Assembly (NCBI GenBank): GCA_963702935.1
Contig: OY969772.1
Location: 3,038,001 to 3,102,000, forward strand
Reading direction: 5' to 3'
DNA length: 64,000 nucleotides
Source: DAOTWA01 sp963702935
GTDB taxonomy: Bacteria; Chloroflexota; Anaerolineae; Anaerolineales; Anaerolineaceae
Of the stretch, positions 7,527 to 16,432 are shown piece after piece. A program made the translations under genes and the position numbers. How positions within the stretch are numbered: position 1 is the first letter of the stretch; each line of letters begins with the position of its first letter. The notes under the pieces were generated by a model. The model was given only the letters and a program-made list of their open reading frames with translations. It had not been told where the DNA came from and ran no database searches.

Positions 7527-8675
7527 CTAGTGCTGCGTGCGATTGCGCAGGAAGGCCGGGATGTCCAGGTCATCCGTGTTCAAGACGCGCGGCTGGAATT
7601 CCGCCGGAGCAGGGGTGGGGGCCGGCGCGGGCCGCTCCATCATCCGATCCGTCGGGCGTGGGCGAGCCATTCCAGCGCTTTCACTCTGTGGTTTGGGGCT
7701 CTCGACGGGGCGCACGCCCGTGCGCTCAAAACCCGTAGCGATGACCGTGATGCGCACCTCTTCGCCCATGTTCGGGTCGATGACCGCGCCGAAGATCAGG
7801 TTCACGTCGGGGTGGGCGGTCTCCTTGATGATCGCGGCGGCCTGGTTGACCTCGAACAGGGTCAGGTTGGAGCCGCCGGTCACGTTGAAGAGGATGCCGC
7901 GCGCGCCGTCGATGGTGATGTCGAGCAGTTGGCTGGAAATGGCCTGCTCGGCGGCCGTGCGGGCGCGATCCTCACCTGAGGCGTGGCCTACTGCCATCAA
8001 GGCGGCCCCGCCCTCCGACATGATCGTGCGCACGTCGGCGAAGTCCAGGTTGATCAGGCCGGGGACGGTGATCAGCTCGGAGATGCCCTGGATGCCCTGG
8101 CGCAGCACGTCGTCGGCCATGCGGAAGGCGTCTTGCAGGCTGGAGCGCTTATCGGCGATCTGCAGCAGGCGGTCGTTGGGGATCACGATCAGCGTATCGG
8201 CGTGCTCCTTGAGCTTGCCGGTGCCCTGCTCGGCAGACTGCTGGCGGCGCGAGCCTTCGAAGGTGAAGGGACGCGTCACCACGCCGATGGTCAGCGCGCC
8301 GACTTCCTTGGCGATCTGGGCCACGATGGGGGCCGCGCCGGTGCCCGTCCCGCCGCCCAGGCCGGCGGTCACGAAGACCATGTCGCTGCCCTTGAGCACT
8401 TCGTACAGCTCTTCGGCGGATTCCTCGGCGGCTTTGCGGCCCACCTCGGGGTTGCCGCCCGCGCCCAGGCCGCGGGTCACCTTTTCGCCGATGCGCACCC
8501 GGGTGGGTGCCTTGGACAGCAGCAGGGCCTGCGCGTCGGTGTTCACGGTAATGAACTCGATTCCCGACAGGCCCTCGTCGATCATGCGGTTGACGGCGTT
8601 ACAACCTCCGCCGCCAACGCCGACGACCTTGATACGGGCGAACAATTCGGCTGGGTTTTGCTCGGTCGGTTCCAT
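7527..8675 (-). CDS. ftsZ: Cell division protein FtsZ
   Basis: Tubulin-like GTPase that forms the Z ring at midcell and is the last gene of the dcw operon. The nucleotide-binding glycine motifs are clear: VVGVGGGGCNAVNRM near residue 20 and the T4 loop GGGTGTGAAP near residue 105, then NLDFADVRTIM. A proline-rich linker (about residues 325-368) leads to the conserved tail LDIPAFLRNRTQH, the site that binds FtsA. I place the start at ATG 8675, since GGAGGAA lies 6 bases upstream; the ATG at 8690 overlaps that site. The 382-residue length is normal. A palindromic repeat lies in the spacer to ftsA. Confidence 0.97.
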   Translation of the reverse strand: MEPTEQNPAELFARIKVVGVGGGGCNAVNRMIDEGLSGIEFITVNTDAQALLLSKAPTRVRIGEKVTRGLGAGGNPEVGRKAAEESAEELYEVLKGSDMVFVTAGLGGGTGTGAAPIVAQIAKEVGALTIGVVTRPFTFEGSRRQQSAEQGTGKLKEHADTLIVIPNDRLLQIADKRSSLQDAFRMADDVLRQGIQGISELITVPGLINLDFADVRTIMSEGGAALMAVGHASGEDRARTAAEQAISSQLLDITIDGARGILFNVTGGSNLTLFEVNQAAAIIKETAHPDVNLIFGAVIDPNMGEEVRITVIATGFERTGVRPVESPKPQSESAGMARPRPTDRMMERPAPAPTPAPAEFQPRVLNTDDLDIPAFLRNRTQH

Positions 8676-8724
8676 TCTGATTTCCTCCATGGTTAGAATG
8701 ATCTGAAAAATCCTTGTGTAGAGT

Positions 8725-8782
8725 AAACCTTGCGAAGGTTTCCTTTTGATAACCTTGCGGCTACGACCAACCTTCGCAGGGT
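8725..8782. repeat. Family B palindromic repeat between ftsA and ftsZ
   Basis: aaaccttgcgaaggtt (8725-8740, itself a palindrome) with partner aaccttcgcaggg (8769-8781) and a partial copy aaccttgcgg (8751-8760) between them. Same family as 30830, 33584 and 35455. It sits inside an operon, so it is more likely an attenuator or RNA-processing hairpin than a full stop, or ftsZ has its own promoter here. Confidence 0.7.
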
Positions 8783-8796
8783 CCTAGGTCAAGAGA

Positions 8797-10040
8797 TTAC
8801 GGCAACAAACGCTTGAACAGGCTCTTAAAGTGTCCCAACTGCTCAAATCCATATTCACTCCTTTCAGGTGAGGGCCTCCCTTGGGCATTTGGGGGCCGGT
8901 CTCACTCATCAATAAAGCCCAATAAAGCAGCCCGACGCTGGTAGAATAAGCCGGCGAGCCGAGCTGGTCGGTCAGGCCGATCAGGTTTTCAGGGCGGGCC
9001 AGGCGCACGGGCAGGCCCAGCACCTTGCTGGCCAGCTCGCGGATGCCCGGCAGCGCGCTGGAGCCGCCCGTCAGCACCATGCCGGCCGGCAGCAGGCCGT
9101 CGTAGCCTGAGCGCTTGATTTCTTGTAGCAAGAGCAGGAAGATCTCTTCCACGCGCGCCTCGATGATGTTGGCCAGCTCCACGCGGCTGACCTGGGCGGG
9201 GTGGTCCTCGCCAAAGGAGCGCACGTGGAAGGTCTCGTCGGGGTTGACCTGGTCTTGCAGGGCGTAGCCGTGGTGGATCTTGACCTCTTCCGCTTGAGAG
9301 ACGGACAGGCGCAGGCCGTGGGCGATGTCGGAAGTGACGTGATTGCCGCCCACCGCCAGCACCATGGTGTGCCACACGTCGCCGTCGATGTAAATCGCCA
9401 TGTCGGTGGTGCCGCCGCCGATGTCGCACACTACCACGCCCATCTCGCGCTCGCTTTCGGAGAGCACCACTTCGGCGGAGGCCAGCGGGTTGAGCACGAA
9501 TTGGGTGACCTCCACGCCGGAGGCGGCCACCGCCTGGCGCAGGTTCTCGACCGTGGCGGCGGCAGCCGTGATGATGTGGGCTTCCACTTCCAGGCGGTAA
9601 CCGTGCATCCCGATGGGCGTGCGGATGCCGTCCTGCCCGTCGATGATGAAGCCGCGCTGGATGACGTGGATGATCTCGCGGTTGTGCGGGATGGCCACCG
9701 CCTGGGCGGCCTCCAGGGCGCGGGCCACGTCGCCCGGGCCGATGACCCGCCCGGAGATGCCTACCACGCCGCGGCTGTTGACCGAGGAGACGTGCGAGCC
9801 GGCCAGGCTGACCAGGGCGGAGGTGATCTCCAGGCCGGAAGTGCGCTCGGCTTTCTCGATCGAGCGGGCGATCGCCTGGGACGCAGCAGTCAGGTCTACC
9901 ACGCTGCCCTTGCGGATGCCCTGGGAAGGCTCGATGCCCACTCCCAGGATGCGCATGTTGCGCTCGCCTTCCACCCGCGCGACCAGCGTGCAGATCTTGG
10001 TGGTACCGATATCGATTCCGACTACGATTTGCTCGTCCAT
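8797..10040 (-). CDS. ftsA: Cell division protein FtsA (frameshift at the last codons)
   Basis: Actin-like ATPase that tethers FtsZ filaments to the membrane. The phosphate 1 motif VGIDIGTTKICTLVA opens the protein, and VVCDIGGGTTDMAIY and LTGGSSALPGI match phosphate 2 and adenosine motifs. As given, the frame ends in an unlikely tail (DTLRACSSVCC) at 8784. Adding one G to the run in agttggg|ac shifts to GHFKSLFKRLLP followed by TAA at 8799-8797, which is the amphipathic membrane-targeting helix expected at an FtsA C-terminus. I therefore give the end as 8797. The start ATG lies 3 bases after the ftsQ stop with ggag upstream. Confidence 0.94.
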
Positions 10041-10043
10041 GGC

Positions 10044-11076
10044 TTACTGCTCCAGACGATAAAATGGCGCGTGGAGGAATTCCACACTGATTATTTTGGG
10101 CTGAATGCCCTGCTGGGTGAGCTGGTCGACGATGGCGTGGTATTCGGCCAGCTTTTGGGCCACGTTGGTGGTGTCCAGGCCGAAATATACCTGCCAGCCC
10201 TTCGGATCGCTCCAGCCCAGGCCGTAGCGCGGGTCGTAGACCAGGGGCGCTCCGGCGGGGGCATCCGCGCTCAAGGAGAGAATGCCGGGGATCAGCTTGG
10301 GATCCAGGAAGACCTTGGGCTGTTCCGGGGCGGCGGCCGTCTCAGGCGTGGCCGTGGAGGCCTGCGCCGCAGCCGTGTTGGACGGCTCTGCCTGGGTAGG
10401 GGCAGAGGCCGGGGCGCCCTGGGCCTGCACGGTGACCAGGTTGTCGATCTGGGCGTCGCCGCGCGTAGGGAAGGCTACCCCGCTGGCGTCGATCCATTAG
10501 AGTCTGGCCGTTTTGCTGCCAGGCCAGCACCGGCTGGCGTTCCGTCACGCTCACCACCAGGCTGGCCGGCAGGCCAACCCGCACGGAGACGGCGGACAGG
10601 TCGGGGAAGGCCGCCAGCAGGTCTTTTTCCATCTGCTGGGGGGTGGCCTTGATCACCGGGATACCCTCGATGCCCAGCACGGTGTTGACGTCGCTGGCCG
10701 TCAGGCGCTTGGCGCCCACCAGCCTGGCACTGCTCAGTTGGAACATGGGCATGCTCCACAGAGCGAAGAGGGCCGCCAGCAGGCCGATCACCATTAGCCC
10801 GGAGAGCAGGCGCCAGCCGGGGCGCACGGCAGGGAAGGCCGGCAAACGCACTTCGGCGCCGGTGGCGTTCAGGGTGTAATAATACTGGCGGCGCGTCCGT
10901 GTGGGCGTTTTTTGACGCACCGGGCTGCCAGCCGCATTCCCACGGACGAAGACGGGGGGCGTATTGGCCGGACGGGCGGCCTGTTGCGACACCCGGCTGA
11001 CGCGCTGTTGGCTATGCTGCGTCCGCCGCTGGCGCACCTGGTCGGCGCGGCTGGCGGATTGGGTGCTGGCTTTCAT
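10044..11076 (-). CDS. ftsQ: Cell division protein FtsQ/DivIB (frameshifted in this sequence)
   Basis: Bitopic divisome protein. The N-terminal frame from 11076 has a basic cytoplasmic region of about 85 residues, one membrane segment (WRLLSGLMVIGLLAALFALW), and a POTRA domain (FQLSSARLVGAKRLTASDV ... VIKATPQQMEKDLLAAFP ... VVSVTERQPVLAWQQNG). After NGQTL the frame breaks near 10498. Removing one A (ctaatgg to ctatgg) continues as WIDASGVAFPTRGD, an Ala/Thr-rich linker and a beta domain ending PFYRLEQ at 10044. The repaired protein is 343 residues. The start overlaps the ddl stop by 4 bp. Confidence 0.9.
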
Positions 11077-12212
11077 GCGTTCCTCCCGTACTGGCGCTCG
11101 TTGCGGTCGCGCTCGGCTTTGCGCTCCAGGGCCAGCTCAATCAGGCGGTCTACCAACGCCGAATAAGAAAGTCCGCTGGCTTCCCACAGCTTCGGATACA
11201 TGCTGATCTGGGTGAAGCCAGGAATGGTGTTGATCTCGTTCAAGTTGATCTCGCCGCTGTCTTTGTCCACCAGGAAATCCACGCGCGCCATGCCGGCGCA
11301 GTCGATGGCGGCGTAGGCGCGCACGGCCAGCGCGCGGATCTGGGCGGTCTGCCCGGCAGACAGCGGGGCGGGGATGACCAGCTCAGAGCGGTTGTCGATG
11401 TACTTGGCGTCGTAATCGTAGAACTCGTCCGAAGGGATGATCTCGCCGGGCAGGGAGGCCTGTGGCTCGCGGTTGCCGAGCACGCTGACCTCGATCTCGC
11501 GGGCGTTCACGCCGCGCTCGATGAGCACGCGGCGGTCGAAGCGCGCGGCGTCCAGCACGCCTTCGAGCAGGTCCGAGCGGTGGTGGCACTTCATGATGCC
11601 TACCGACGAGCCCAGGTTGGCCGGCTTGGTGAACAGCGGGTAGGGGGCCAGGGCTTCGGCGCGCGCCAAAACGGCCTCCAGGTCATGCTCCAGCTCGAAG
11701 CGCGACACCAGGATCGAATCGACCACGGGGATGCTGTTGGCGCGCATCACATCCTTGAAGAGGGCCTTGTCCATGCCCACGGCTGAGCCCAAAACGCCGG
11801 CGCCTACGTAGGCGACGTCGGCCATTTCCAGCAGCCCCTGCAGGGTGCCGTCCTCCCCAAAAGTGCCGTGCAGCACCGGGAAGATCACGTCCAGATCGGC
11901 CAGCTTCTCGAGTAGCTCTCCCTGGCCGGTCGAGCTCAGCCGGTACACGCCGGGGTGGCTGGGGTCGCCCAGCAGAGCGGCGTCGCTGAGAGAGGCGATC
12001 TGCTGGGAGCTCTCGCCCCGGCCCAGACCCTGCTGGAGGGCCTCGAGGACGTTCTGGCCCGTTACCCAGCGGCCCGTGTGGGTGATACCGATAGAGGTCA
12101 CGTCGTATTTTTGGGGATCCAATACGCTCAACACCGAACGCGCCGACATGAGCGATACTTCATGCTCGCCGGAACGTCCCCCAAAAATGACGCCAATGCG
12201 TAGCTTAGGCAT
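11073..12212 (-). CDS. ddl: D-alanine--D-alanine ligase
   Basis: ATP-grasp ligase that makes D-Ala-D-Ala for the peptidoglycan stem. Family marks are the N-terminal IGVIFGGRSGEHEVSLMSA, VFPVLHGTFGEDGTLQG, the ATP-grasp lysine region (PLFTKPANLGSSVGI), DYDAKYID, and the magnesium-binding end RVDFLVDKDSGEINLNEIN with TIPGFTQISMYPKLW. I start at ATG 12212, one base after the murB stop; a GTG at 12227 would add five residues and overlap murB. The product is 379 residues, slightly longer than usual because of an internal stretch around residues 50-85. It lies between murB and ftsQ. Confidence 0.96.
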   Translation of the reverse strand: MPKLRIGVIFGGRSGEHEVSLMSARSVLSVLDPQKYDVTSIGITHTGRWVTGQNVLEALQQGLGRGESSQQIASLSDAALLGDPSHPGVYRLSSTGQGELLEKLADLDVIFPVLHGTFGEDGTLQGLLEMADVAYVGAGVLGSAVGMDKALFKDVMRANSIPVVDSILVSRFELEHDLEAVLARAEALAPYPLFTKPANLGSSVGIMKCHHRSDLLEGVLDAARFDRRVLIERGVNAREIEVSVLGNREPQASLPGEIIPSDEFYDYDAKYIDNRSELVIPAPLSAGQTAQIRALAVRAYAAIDCAGMARVDFLVDKDSGEINLNEINTIPGFTQISMYPKLWEASGLSYSALVDRLIELALERKAERDRNERQYGRNA

Positions 12213-12213
12213 G

Positions 12214-13164
12214 TCAATTCCAATCACCGATCAATTCGATTTCCAGCTCCAGGCGGACGCCGTGCTTCGCGGCAACCTTCTCCTGGGCCAGGTGGATGAG
12301 CGCCAGAATATCGGCAGCCGTGGCGTTGCCACGGTTGACGAAGAAATTGGCGTGCACGTCGCTGATCTCCGCATTGCCAACTTTCGCTCCTTTGAGACCG
12401 GCCGTTTCGATCAGGCGACCAGCGTAATCCCCGGAGGGGTTCTTGAACATGGACCCCATGCTGGCGCCAGGAGGCTGGGAGCTGCGGCGTTGGGCTGAAA
12501 AGCCTTCCATCCTGGCCTGCACTTCTACGGGCGTGCTGGTCGAGAGCTTGAAGCGGGCGGCGAGAATGACGGCCCGGCTGTGTTCCCGCTTCAGGAGGCT
12601 GCTGCGGTACTGGTAATCCAGCCGGTCACAGCTCCACGATTCTCTCCCATATTGCGGATGCAAGATGTCTGCCAGGAGCAAACTGCCGGCGACGTTGCCG
12701 CCGTGAGCGCCGGCGTTGCCGTAGACGGCCCCGCCTACGGTGCCCGGCACAGTGGCGGCCCATTCCAGGCCGCTCAAGCCGCGCAAGGCCGACTGGCGGG
12801 CGACGGTTCCCAGGGTGGCGCCGGCTTCGGCGTAGACGTTGGGAGTCGCGCTCCTGGCGTCGATGCGGATATTGCGGGCGCGGTTGAGCACGATCACGCC
12901 GCGGAAACCGGCGTCGCTGACCAGCACGTTCGAGCCTCCGCCCAAGACGAAGAAAGGCGCTCCCATCTCCTCCAGCTTGCCCACCGTCTCGGCCAGCTCG
13001 TCAGCCGAGCGCATGGTCAGCATGGCATCCGCCGGGCCGCCGACGCGGGCGGTGGTGAAGCTCGACAGGAGCACGTGCTCCTGCAAGCGGTCGCCGAAGG
13101 CGATGCGCAGAGCTTCGATGGGGAAGAGTTGAGCGGACTGATTTTCCATGATTGCCTGGACCAT
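12214..13164 (-). CDS. murB: UDP-N-acetylenolpyruvoylglucosamine reductase
   Basis: FAD enzyme that reduces the enolpyruvyl group to give UDP-MurNAc. Motifs: TTARVGGPADAML near residue 40, FVLGGGSNVLVSDAGFRG (FAD phosphate binding), GLEWAATVPGTVGGAVYGNAGAHGG (two overlapping short motifs), PPGASMGSMFKNPSGDYAGRLIE with the catalytic Ser, and a C-terminal HANFFVNRGNATAADI. The length of 316 residues suits the family. The start may be ATG 13164 or ATG 13149; the first is kept because AAGG lies beside it. A palindromic repeat lies just upstream, separating it from the small ORF after murC. Confidence 0.96.
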   Translation of the reverse strand: MVQAIMENQSAQLFPIEALRIAFGDRLQEHVLLSSFTTARVGGPADAMLTMRSADELAETVGKLEEMGAPFFVLGGGSNVLVSDAGFRGVIVLNRARNIRIDARSATPNVYAEAGATLGTVARQSALRGLSGLEWAATVPGTVGGAVYGNAGAHGGNVAGSLLLADILHPQYGRESWSCDRLDYQYRSSLLKREHSRAVILAARFKLSTSTPVEVQARMEGFSAQRRSSQPPGASMGSMFKNPSGDYAGRLIETAGLKGAKVGNAEISDVHANFFVNRGNATAADILALIHLAQEKVAAKHGVRLELEIELIGDWN

Positions 13165-13190
13165 CCTTGCGAAGGTTTCCTTATGACGAA

Positions 13191-13224
13191 GACCCTAAAG
13201 GTCTCAATCAAGACCTTTAGGGTC
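13191..13224. repeat. Family A palindromic repeat between murC and murB
   Basis: gaccctaaaggtct (13191-13204) pairs perfectly with agacctttagggtc (13211-13224) around a 6-base loop. A half copy of family B (ccttgcgaaggttt, 13173-13178 onward) lies beside it. The palindrome supplies the last codons and the stop of the small upstream ORF. Confidence 0.75.
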
Positions 13225-13410
13225 TGACTTGAAATAATCGATCAGGTGCAGGACGATGTCCTGGCGTTGATCCTCGTTCAATCCCGTCTTGCGGGGACGG
13301 CCAGAGCGGCCCGGGGTAGCGGCGGGCTGCGCAGCCGGTTTGGGCTGCCTGCGCAGGGAGAGCGCGTCGAGCGTCTCGGCTTCGAAATTGCGGTGCTTGC
13401 TCTCGGTCAT
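13204..13410 (-). CDS. Small hypothetical protein between murC and murB
   Basis: A 68-residue ORF starting 1 base after the murC stop (ATG 13410). It reads MTESKHRNFEAETLDALSL, a Pro/Ala-rich basic middle (RQPKPAAQPAA ... RSGRPRKTGLNEDQRQD), and a hydrophobic helix IVLHLIDYFKSD. The charged-then-helical layout looks like coding sequence but I know no family for it. The stop codon lies inside the family A palindrome, so the repeat may have truncated or extended the reading frame. Its place inside a tight cell-wall operon argues for a gene; lack of homology knowledge keeps confidence modest. Confidence 0.5.
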   Translation of the reverse strand: MTESKHRNFEAETLDALSLRRQPKPAAQPAATPGRSGRPRKTGLNEDQRQDIVLHLIDYFKSDPKGLD

Positions 13411-13411
13411 G

Positions 13412-14797
13412 TCAACGGCTCCTTTCCGGCAGTGAAGCCAGAAGGTGGGTGCTAATCTGGTCGGCGTCGCCTGCCGAAAAAACGAGCAGGACGTCGCCCG
13501 GGCGCAGTTCGCGAAGCAGGAACGCCTCGATCTCCGCCAGAGTGGGGATGAAATGCACCGCCGGGTGGGCCATGCGGGCGGCGACGCGGGCGGCGGAATA
13601 CTCCTGGGCCGGCTCGCGGGCGGCATAGATCTCGCTGATGACTACCTGATCCGCTTCCGAAAAGGCGCCGGCGAACTCCGCCTCCAGGCTGCGGGTGCGC
13701 GAATAGGTGTGCGGCTGCCAGACCGCCCACAGGCGGCGAGCAGGGTAACGGCTGCGCGCGGCGGAGAGGGTAGTCTTGATCTCGGTGGGGTGATGCGCAT
13801 AGTCGTCGATGACGGTAATGCCAACCGGCTCGCCGCGCACTTCGAAACGGCGGCCACTACCGCTGAAAGCGCCCAGCGCGTTAGTGGCAGCTTCCAGGGG
13901 TAGATCGAGCAGGTGGGCGACGGCCAGGGCGGCCAGGGCGTTGCGCACGTTGTGCAGGCCGGGCACCTGAAGCGCGACTTTTCCGAGAGGAAGGGCCTCA
14001 GCCGTGGACGGGCGATAGAATGCCTCGAAGGTGAAGCCTCCCAGGGAGTTGGGCTGTACGTCGCGCGCCTGATAATCGCTCTGCGTGGACTGGCCGTACG
14101 AGCGAGTGCAGCTCCCTTTGGCTTTGGCGCTTTCCAGCAAAGCGGCAGCGCCGGGGTCTTCCAGGCAGGCCAGCAGCGTGCCACCCGGCGCCAGACGAGC
14201 GGCAAACGCTTCGAAGGCGGCGCGGTAATCCGCCGGGGTGGGGAAGCAGTCGGGATGGTCGTATTCCAGGTTGGTGACCACGATGATCTGCGGCCTCAAG
14301 CCCAGGAACATGCGGTCGTATTCGTCGGCTTCTACCACGAAAGCGGGGCCTTTTCCGGCGTGGGCGTTGCTCCCCAGGTTCTTCAGCACTCCCCCTACGA
14401 TGAAGGAAGGCTCCTGGCCCAGGGCGGTCAACATCCAGGCGATCATGGCGCTGGTGGTGGTCTTGCCGTGCGTACCGCCCACGGCGATGCCCAGCTTGCC
14501 GGCCATCAGCTCGCCCAGGAAATCGGCCCGCTTGAGCACGGGGATGCCGGCGGCCTGAGCGGCCAACACCTCGGGGTTGTCGTCCGGGACGGCCGAAGAG
14601 CGGACGACCAGGTCGGCGCCGGCCACGTTCTCGGCTTTGTGCCCGATGAACACGCGCGCACCGGCCGCCTCCAGGCTGTGCGCCAGAGGGGAGAGGGCCC
14701 GATCCGAGCCGCTGACCGTGTAGCCGCTTTCCAGCAGCACACGGGCAATGGCCGAGAGACCCGTACCACCGATGCCGATCAAATGAACCCGTTTCAT
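13412..14797 (-). CDS. murC: UDP-N-acetylmuramate--L-alanine ligase
   Basis: Adds L-Ala, the first stem residue, to UDP-MurNAc. The start ATG 14797 gives MKRVHLIGIGGTGLSAIARV, the expected N-terminal Rossmann motif; the open frame extends further upstream only because it shadows the membrane gene before it. The P-loop is GGTHGKTTTSAMIAWML, followed by VVEADEYDRMFL, NLEYDHPD and VIDDYAHHPTEI, then a C-terminal domain with WAVWQPHTYSRT. At 461 residues it is normal in size. The start codon shares one base with the stop of the CvpA-like gene (TAATG), so translation is coupled. Confidence 0.97.
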   Translation of the reverse strand: MKRVHLIGIGGTGLSAIARVLLESGYTVSGSDRALSPLAHSLEAAGARVFIGHKAENVAGADLVVRSSAVPDDNPEVLAAQAAGIPVLKRADFLGELMAGKLGIAVGGTHGKTTTSAMIAWMLTALGQEPSFIVGGVLKNLGSNAHAGKGPAFVVEADEYDRMFLGLRPQIIVVTNLEYDHPDCFPTPADYRAAFEAFAARLAPGGTLLACLEDPGAAALLESAKAKGSCTRSYGQSTQSDYQARDVQPNSLGGFTFEAFYRPSTAEALPLGKVALQVPGLHNVRNALAALAVAHLLDLPLEAATNALGAFSGSGRRFEVRGEPVGITVIDDYAHHPTEIKTTLSAARSRYPARRLWAVWQPHTYSRTRSLEAEFAGAFSEADQVVISEIYAAREPAQEYSAARVAARMAHPAVHFIPTLAEIEAFLLRELRPGDVLLVFSAGDADQISTHLLASLPERSR

Positions 14798-15327
14798 TAG
14801 ATAAACACCACAAACACAAAGACAAAAGCGATCGCGACGGCGAAGAAAACCGCCGGCACCCCCAGCCAATTGGGGGGCATAAACGCGAGCAATTTGACCG
14901 CTGCCTGCCCGGCGGCCGTGGTCGCATCCGGCGCAGAGATGGCGGTGAAGGGATAACCGGCCTGGGACAAATACAGCCACAGCGAGCCCCAGATCATGTA
15001 GCCGTTGATAGCTCCCAGGAAAATCCCCAGCAGCGCGTCCTGAAGCCTTTCGCGCGCGAAGCGGCCACTGCCCGCGAAGCGGGGGAAGTTGGGAGTCTGG
15101 TAGCCGAAGAAGACCAGGGCGGCAATCACGCCCGTGCGGAACCAGAATTTGGGCGAGTTGGCCAGGATATCCTTGATGAACGGCGCATAGCTTTCGAGCA
15201 CGGTGATGATAAAGATGGCCAGGATTACCGAGAAAGTCACCAGGACTTCCTTGGCCCACCCGCGCATGGCGCCGACGATGGCGAAGAGAAAAACGAACAT
15301 CCAGAATACGAAGGTCAGGCTCATCAT
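14797..15327 (-). CDS. CvpA-like integral membrane protein
   Basis: A 176-residue membrane protein with four to five hydrophobic segments (about residues 3-18, 28-45, 66-80, 100-122, 158-176) and a conserved-looking loop FARERLQDALLGIFLGAINGYM typical of CvpA/colicin V production proteins (the motif here is given in part). CvpA proteins affect envelope function but their activity is unclear. It sits between murG and murC in the dcw operon, 7 bases after murG and sharing one base with murC. The double ATG start has GGAG about 12 bases upstream. The family call is by pattern only. Confidence 0.6.
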   Translation of the reverse strand: MMSLTFVFWMFVFLFAIVGAMRGWAKEVLVTFSVILAIFIITVLESYAPFIKDILANSPKFWFRTGVIAALVFFGYQTPNFPRFAGSGRFARERLQDALLGIFLGAINGYMIWGSLWLYLSQAGYPFTAISAPDATTAAGQAAVKLLAFMPPNWLGVPAVFFAVAIAFVFVFVVFI

Positions 15328-15334
15328 GGTCTAG

Positions 15335-16432
15335 CTACTCCCTCCGAGCGCCATGCGCTGCCAGATCTTTGATCACCGCAGCAATCTCCAGGGCGGCTTG
15401 CGGGCGCGCCAGGGAGCGCATAGCGACTTGCATGGCTCCCAATCGCTGCGGATCATTCAACAGGGCCTGAACGGTGGCCAGAAGCTGTGCGGCTAGCTGG
15501 CCGTCTTCGATGACGATAGCGGCGCCGTGGTGAGCGAGGAAATCCGCGTTCACGCGCTGGTAGCGCCAGGCATAAGGGTAAGGCACCAGCACGGCGGGCA
15601 GGCCGAACAAGGGCAGCTCGCCCAGGGTAGAGGCGCCGGAGCGCGAGATGGCCAGGTCGGCGGCGGCCAGGGCCGCGCCCATTTCTTCGTGCAGGTAGGC
15701 ATGGGCGTGGTAACGGCCGGCAAGCGCGGCGGGCAGGCCGGCCTGGGCTGCCTGGACTTCCGCCCAGTCCAGGCTCCCGCTGAGATGCACCACCTGCGCC
15801 ACGCCCAGCAGTTGGGGCAGGACGGAAAGCACGGCCCGGTTGATGGAGCGCGCGCCCTTGCTGCCGCCAGATACGAGCAGCACGGGCAGCTCAGCAGTCA
15901 GCCCCAGGGCCTGAAGGGCGCCCGCCTTTTGCCAGGCGCCCAGGTCGGGGCGGGTAGGGTAACCGGTGACGCTCGCGGCGCGGGCGCCGAAATAAGCGCG
16001 GGAATCTGCGGTAGTCAAGGCGATGCGGTCGGCAAAGCGGGCCAGCACCTTGAGGGCCAGCCCCGGCTCGACATCGGGAACGTACAGGGCGCTGGGGCAA
16101 CGGCTGCCAGCCAACGCCATAGGCACGGCCACGTAGCCGCCGGTGAAGAAGAGCACGTCCGGGCGGAACTGGCGCAAGACACGGCGCGCAGCCAGGGCGC
16201 CCCGGCCGAGCTGCCACAGGTTGCCGGGCAGCGCGCGCAGCCCCACGCCGTGCACGCCAGCGGCGGGGATGGTCGTAAAGGGAACGCCGGTACGTTTCAC
16301 CAGCTCAGCTTCCATGCCTCCCTCTCCACCGACCCACAGCACGGGGTTGGCCTCATTCCCGATGGCCTGGAGAACGGCGAGGGCGGGATACACCCCGCCT
16401 CCGGTCCCCCCGGCGCAGATCAACAACCGCAC
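15335..16432 (-). CDS. murG: UDP-GlcNAc--undecaprenyl-PP-MurNAc-pentapeptide GlcNAc transferase
   Basis: Membrane-associated GT28 enzyme that turns lipid I into lipid II. N-terminal LLICAGGTGGGVYPALAV is the glycine-rich loop; PDVLFFTGGYVAVPMALA follows near residue 95, LLVSGGSKGARSINRAV opens the C-terminal UDP-GlcNAc domain, and AAADLAISRSGASTLGEL is the donor-site motif. At 365 residues it has normal length. The start is GTG 16432 with GGGAG about 10 bases upstream. The ftsW frame as given overlaps it by 80 bases, which is unusual and may be a sequence error in ftsW. Confidence 0.96.
   Translation of the reverse strand: MRLLICAGGTGGGVYPALAVLQAIGNEANPVLWVGGEGGMEAELVKRTGVPFTTIPAAGVHGVGLRALPGNLWQLGRGALAARRVLRQFRPDVLFFTGGYVAVPMALAGSRCPSALYVPDVEPGLALKVLARFADRIALTTADSRAYFGARAASVTGYPTRPDLGAWQKAGALQALGLTAELPVLLVSGGSKGARSINRAVLSVLPQLLGVAQVVHLSGSLDWAEVQAAQAGLPAALAGRYHAHAYLHEEMGAALAAADLAISRSGASTLGELPLFGLPAVLVPYPYAWRYQRVNADFLAHHGAAIVIEDGQLAAQLLATVQALLNDPQRLGAMQVAMRSLARPQAALEIAAVIKDLAAHGARRE

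Noticed and set aside
6890..7738. Long plus-strand open frame over the ftsZ 3' spacer
   Set aside because: It crosses hairpins and a known-looking repeat, has no family features, and runs antisense into ftsZ.
13412..15259. Longer murC start at 15259
   Set aside because: The extra part is a shadow of the CvpA-like gene; ATG 14797 gives the conserved MurC N-terminus.
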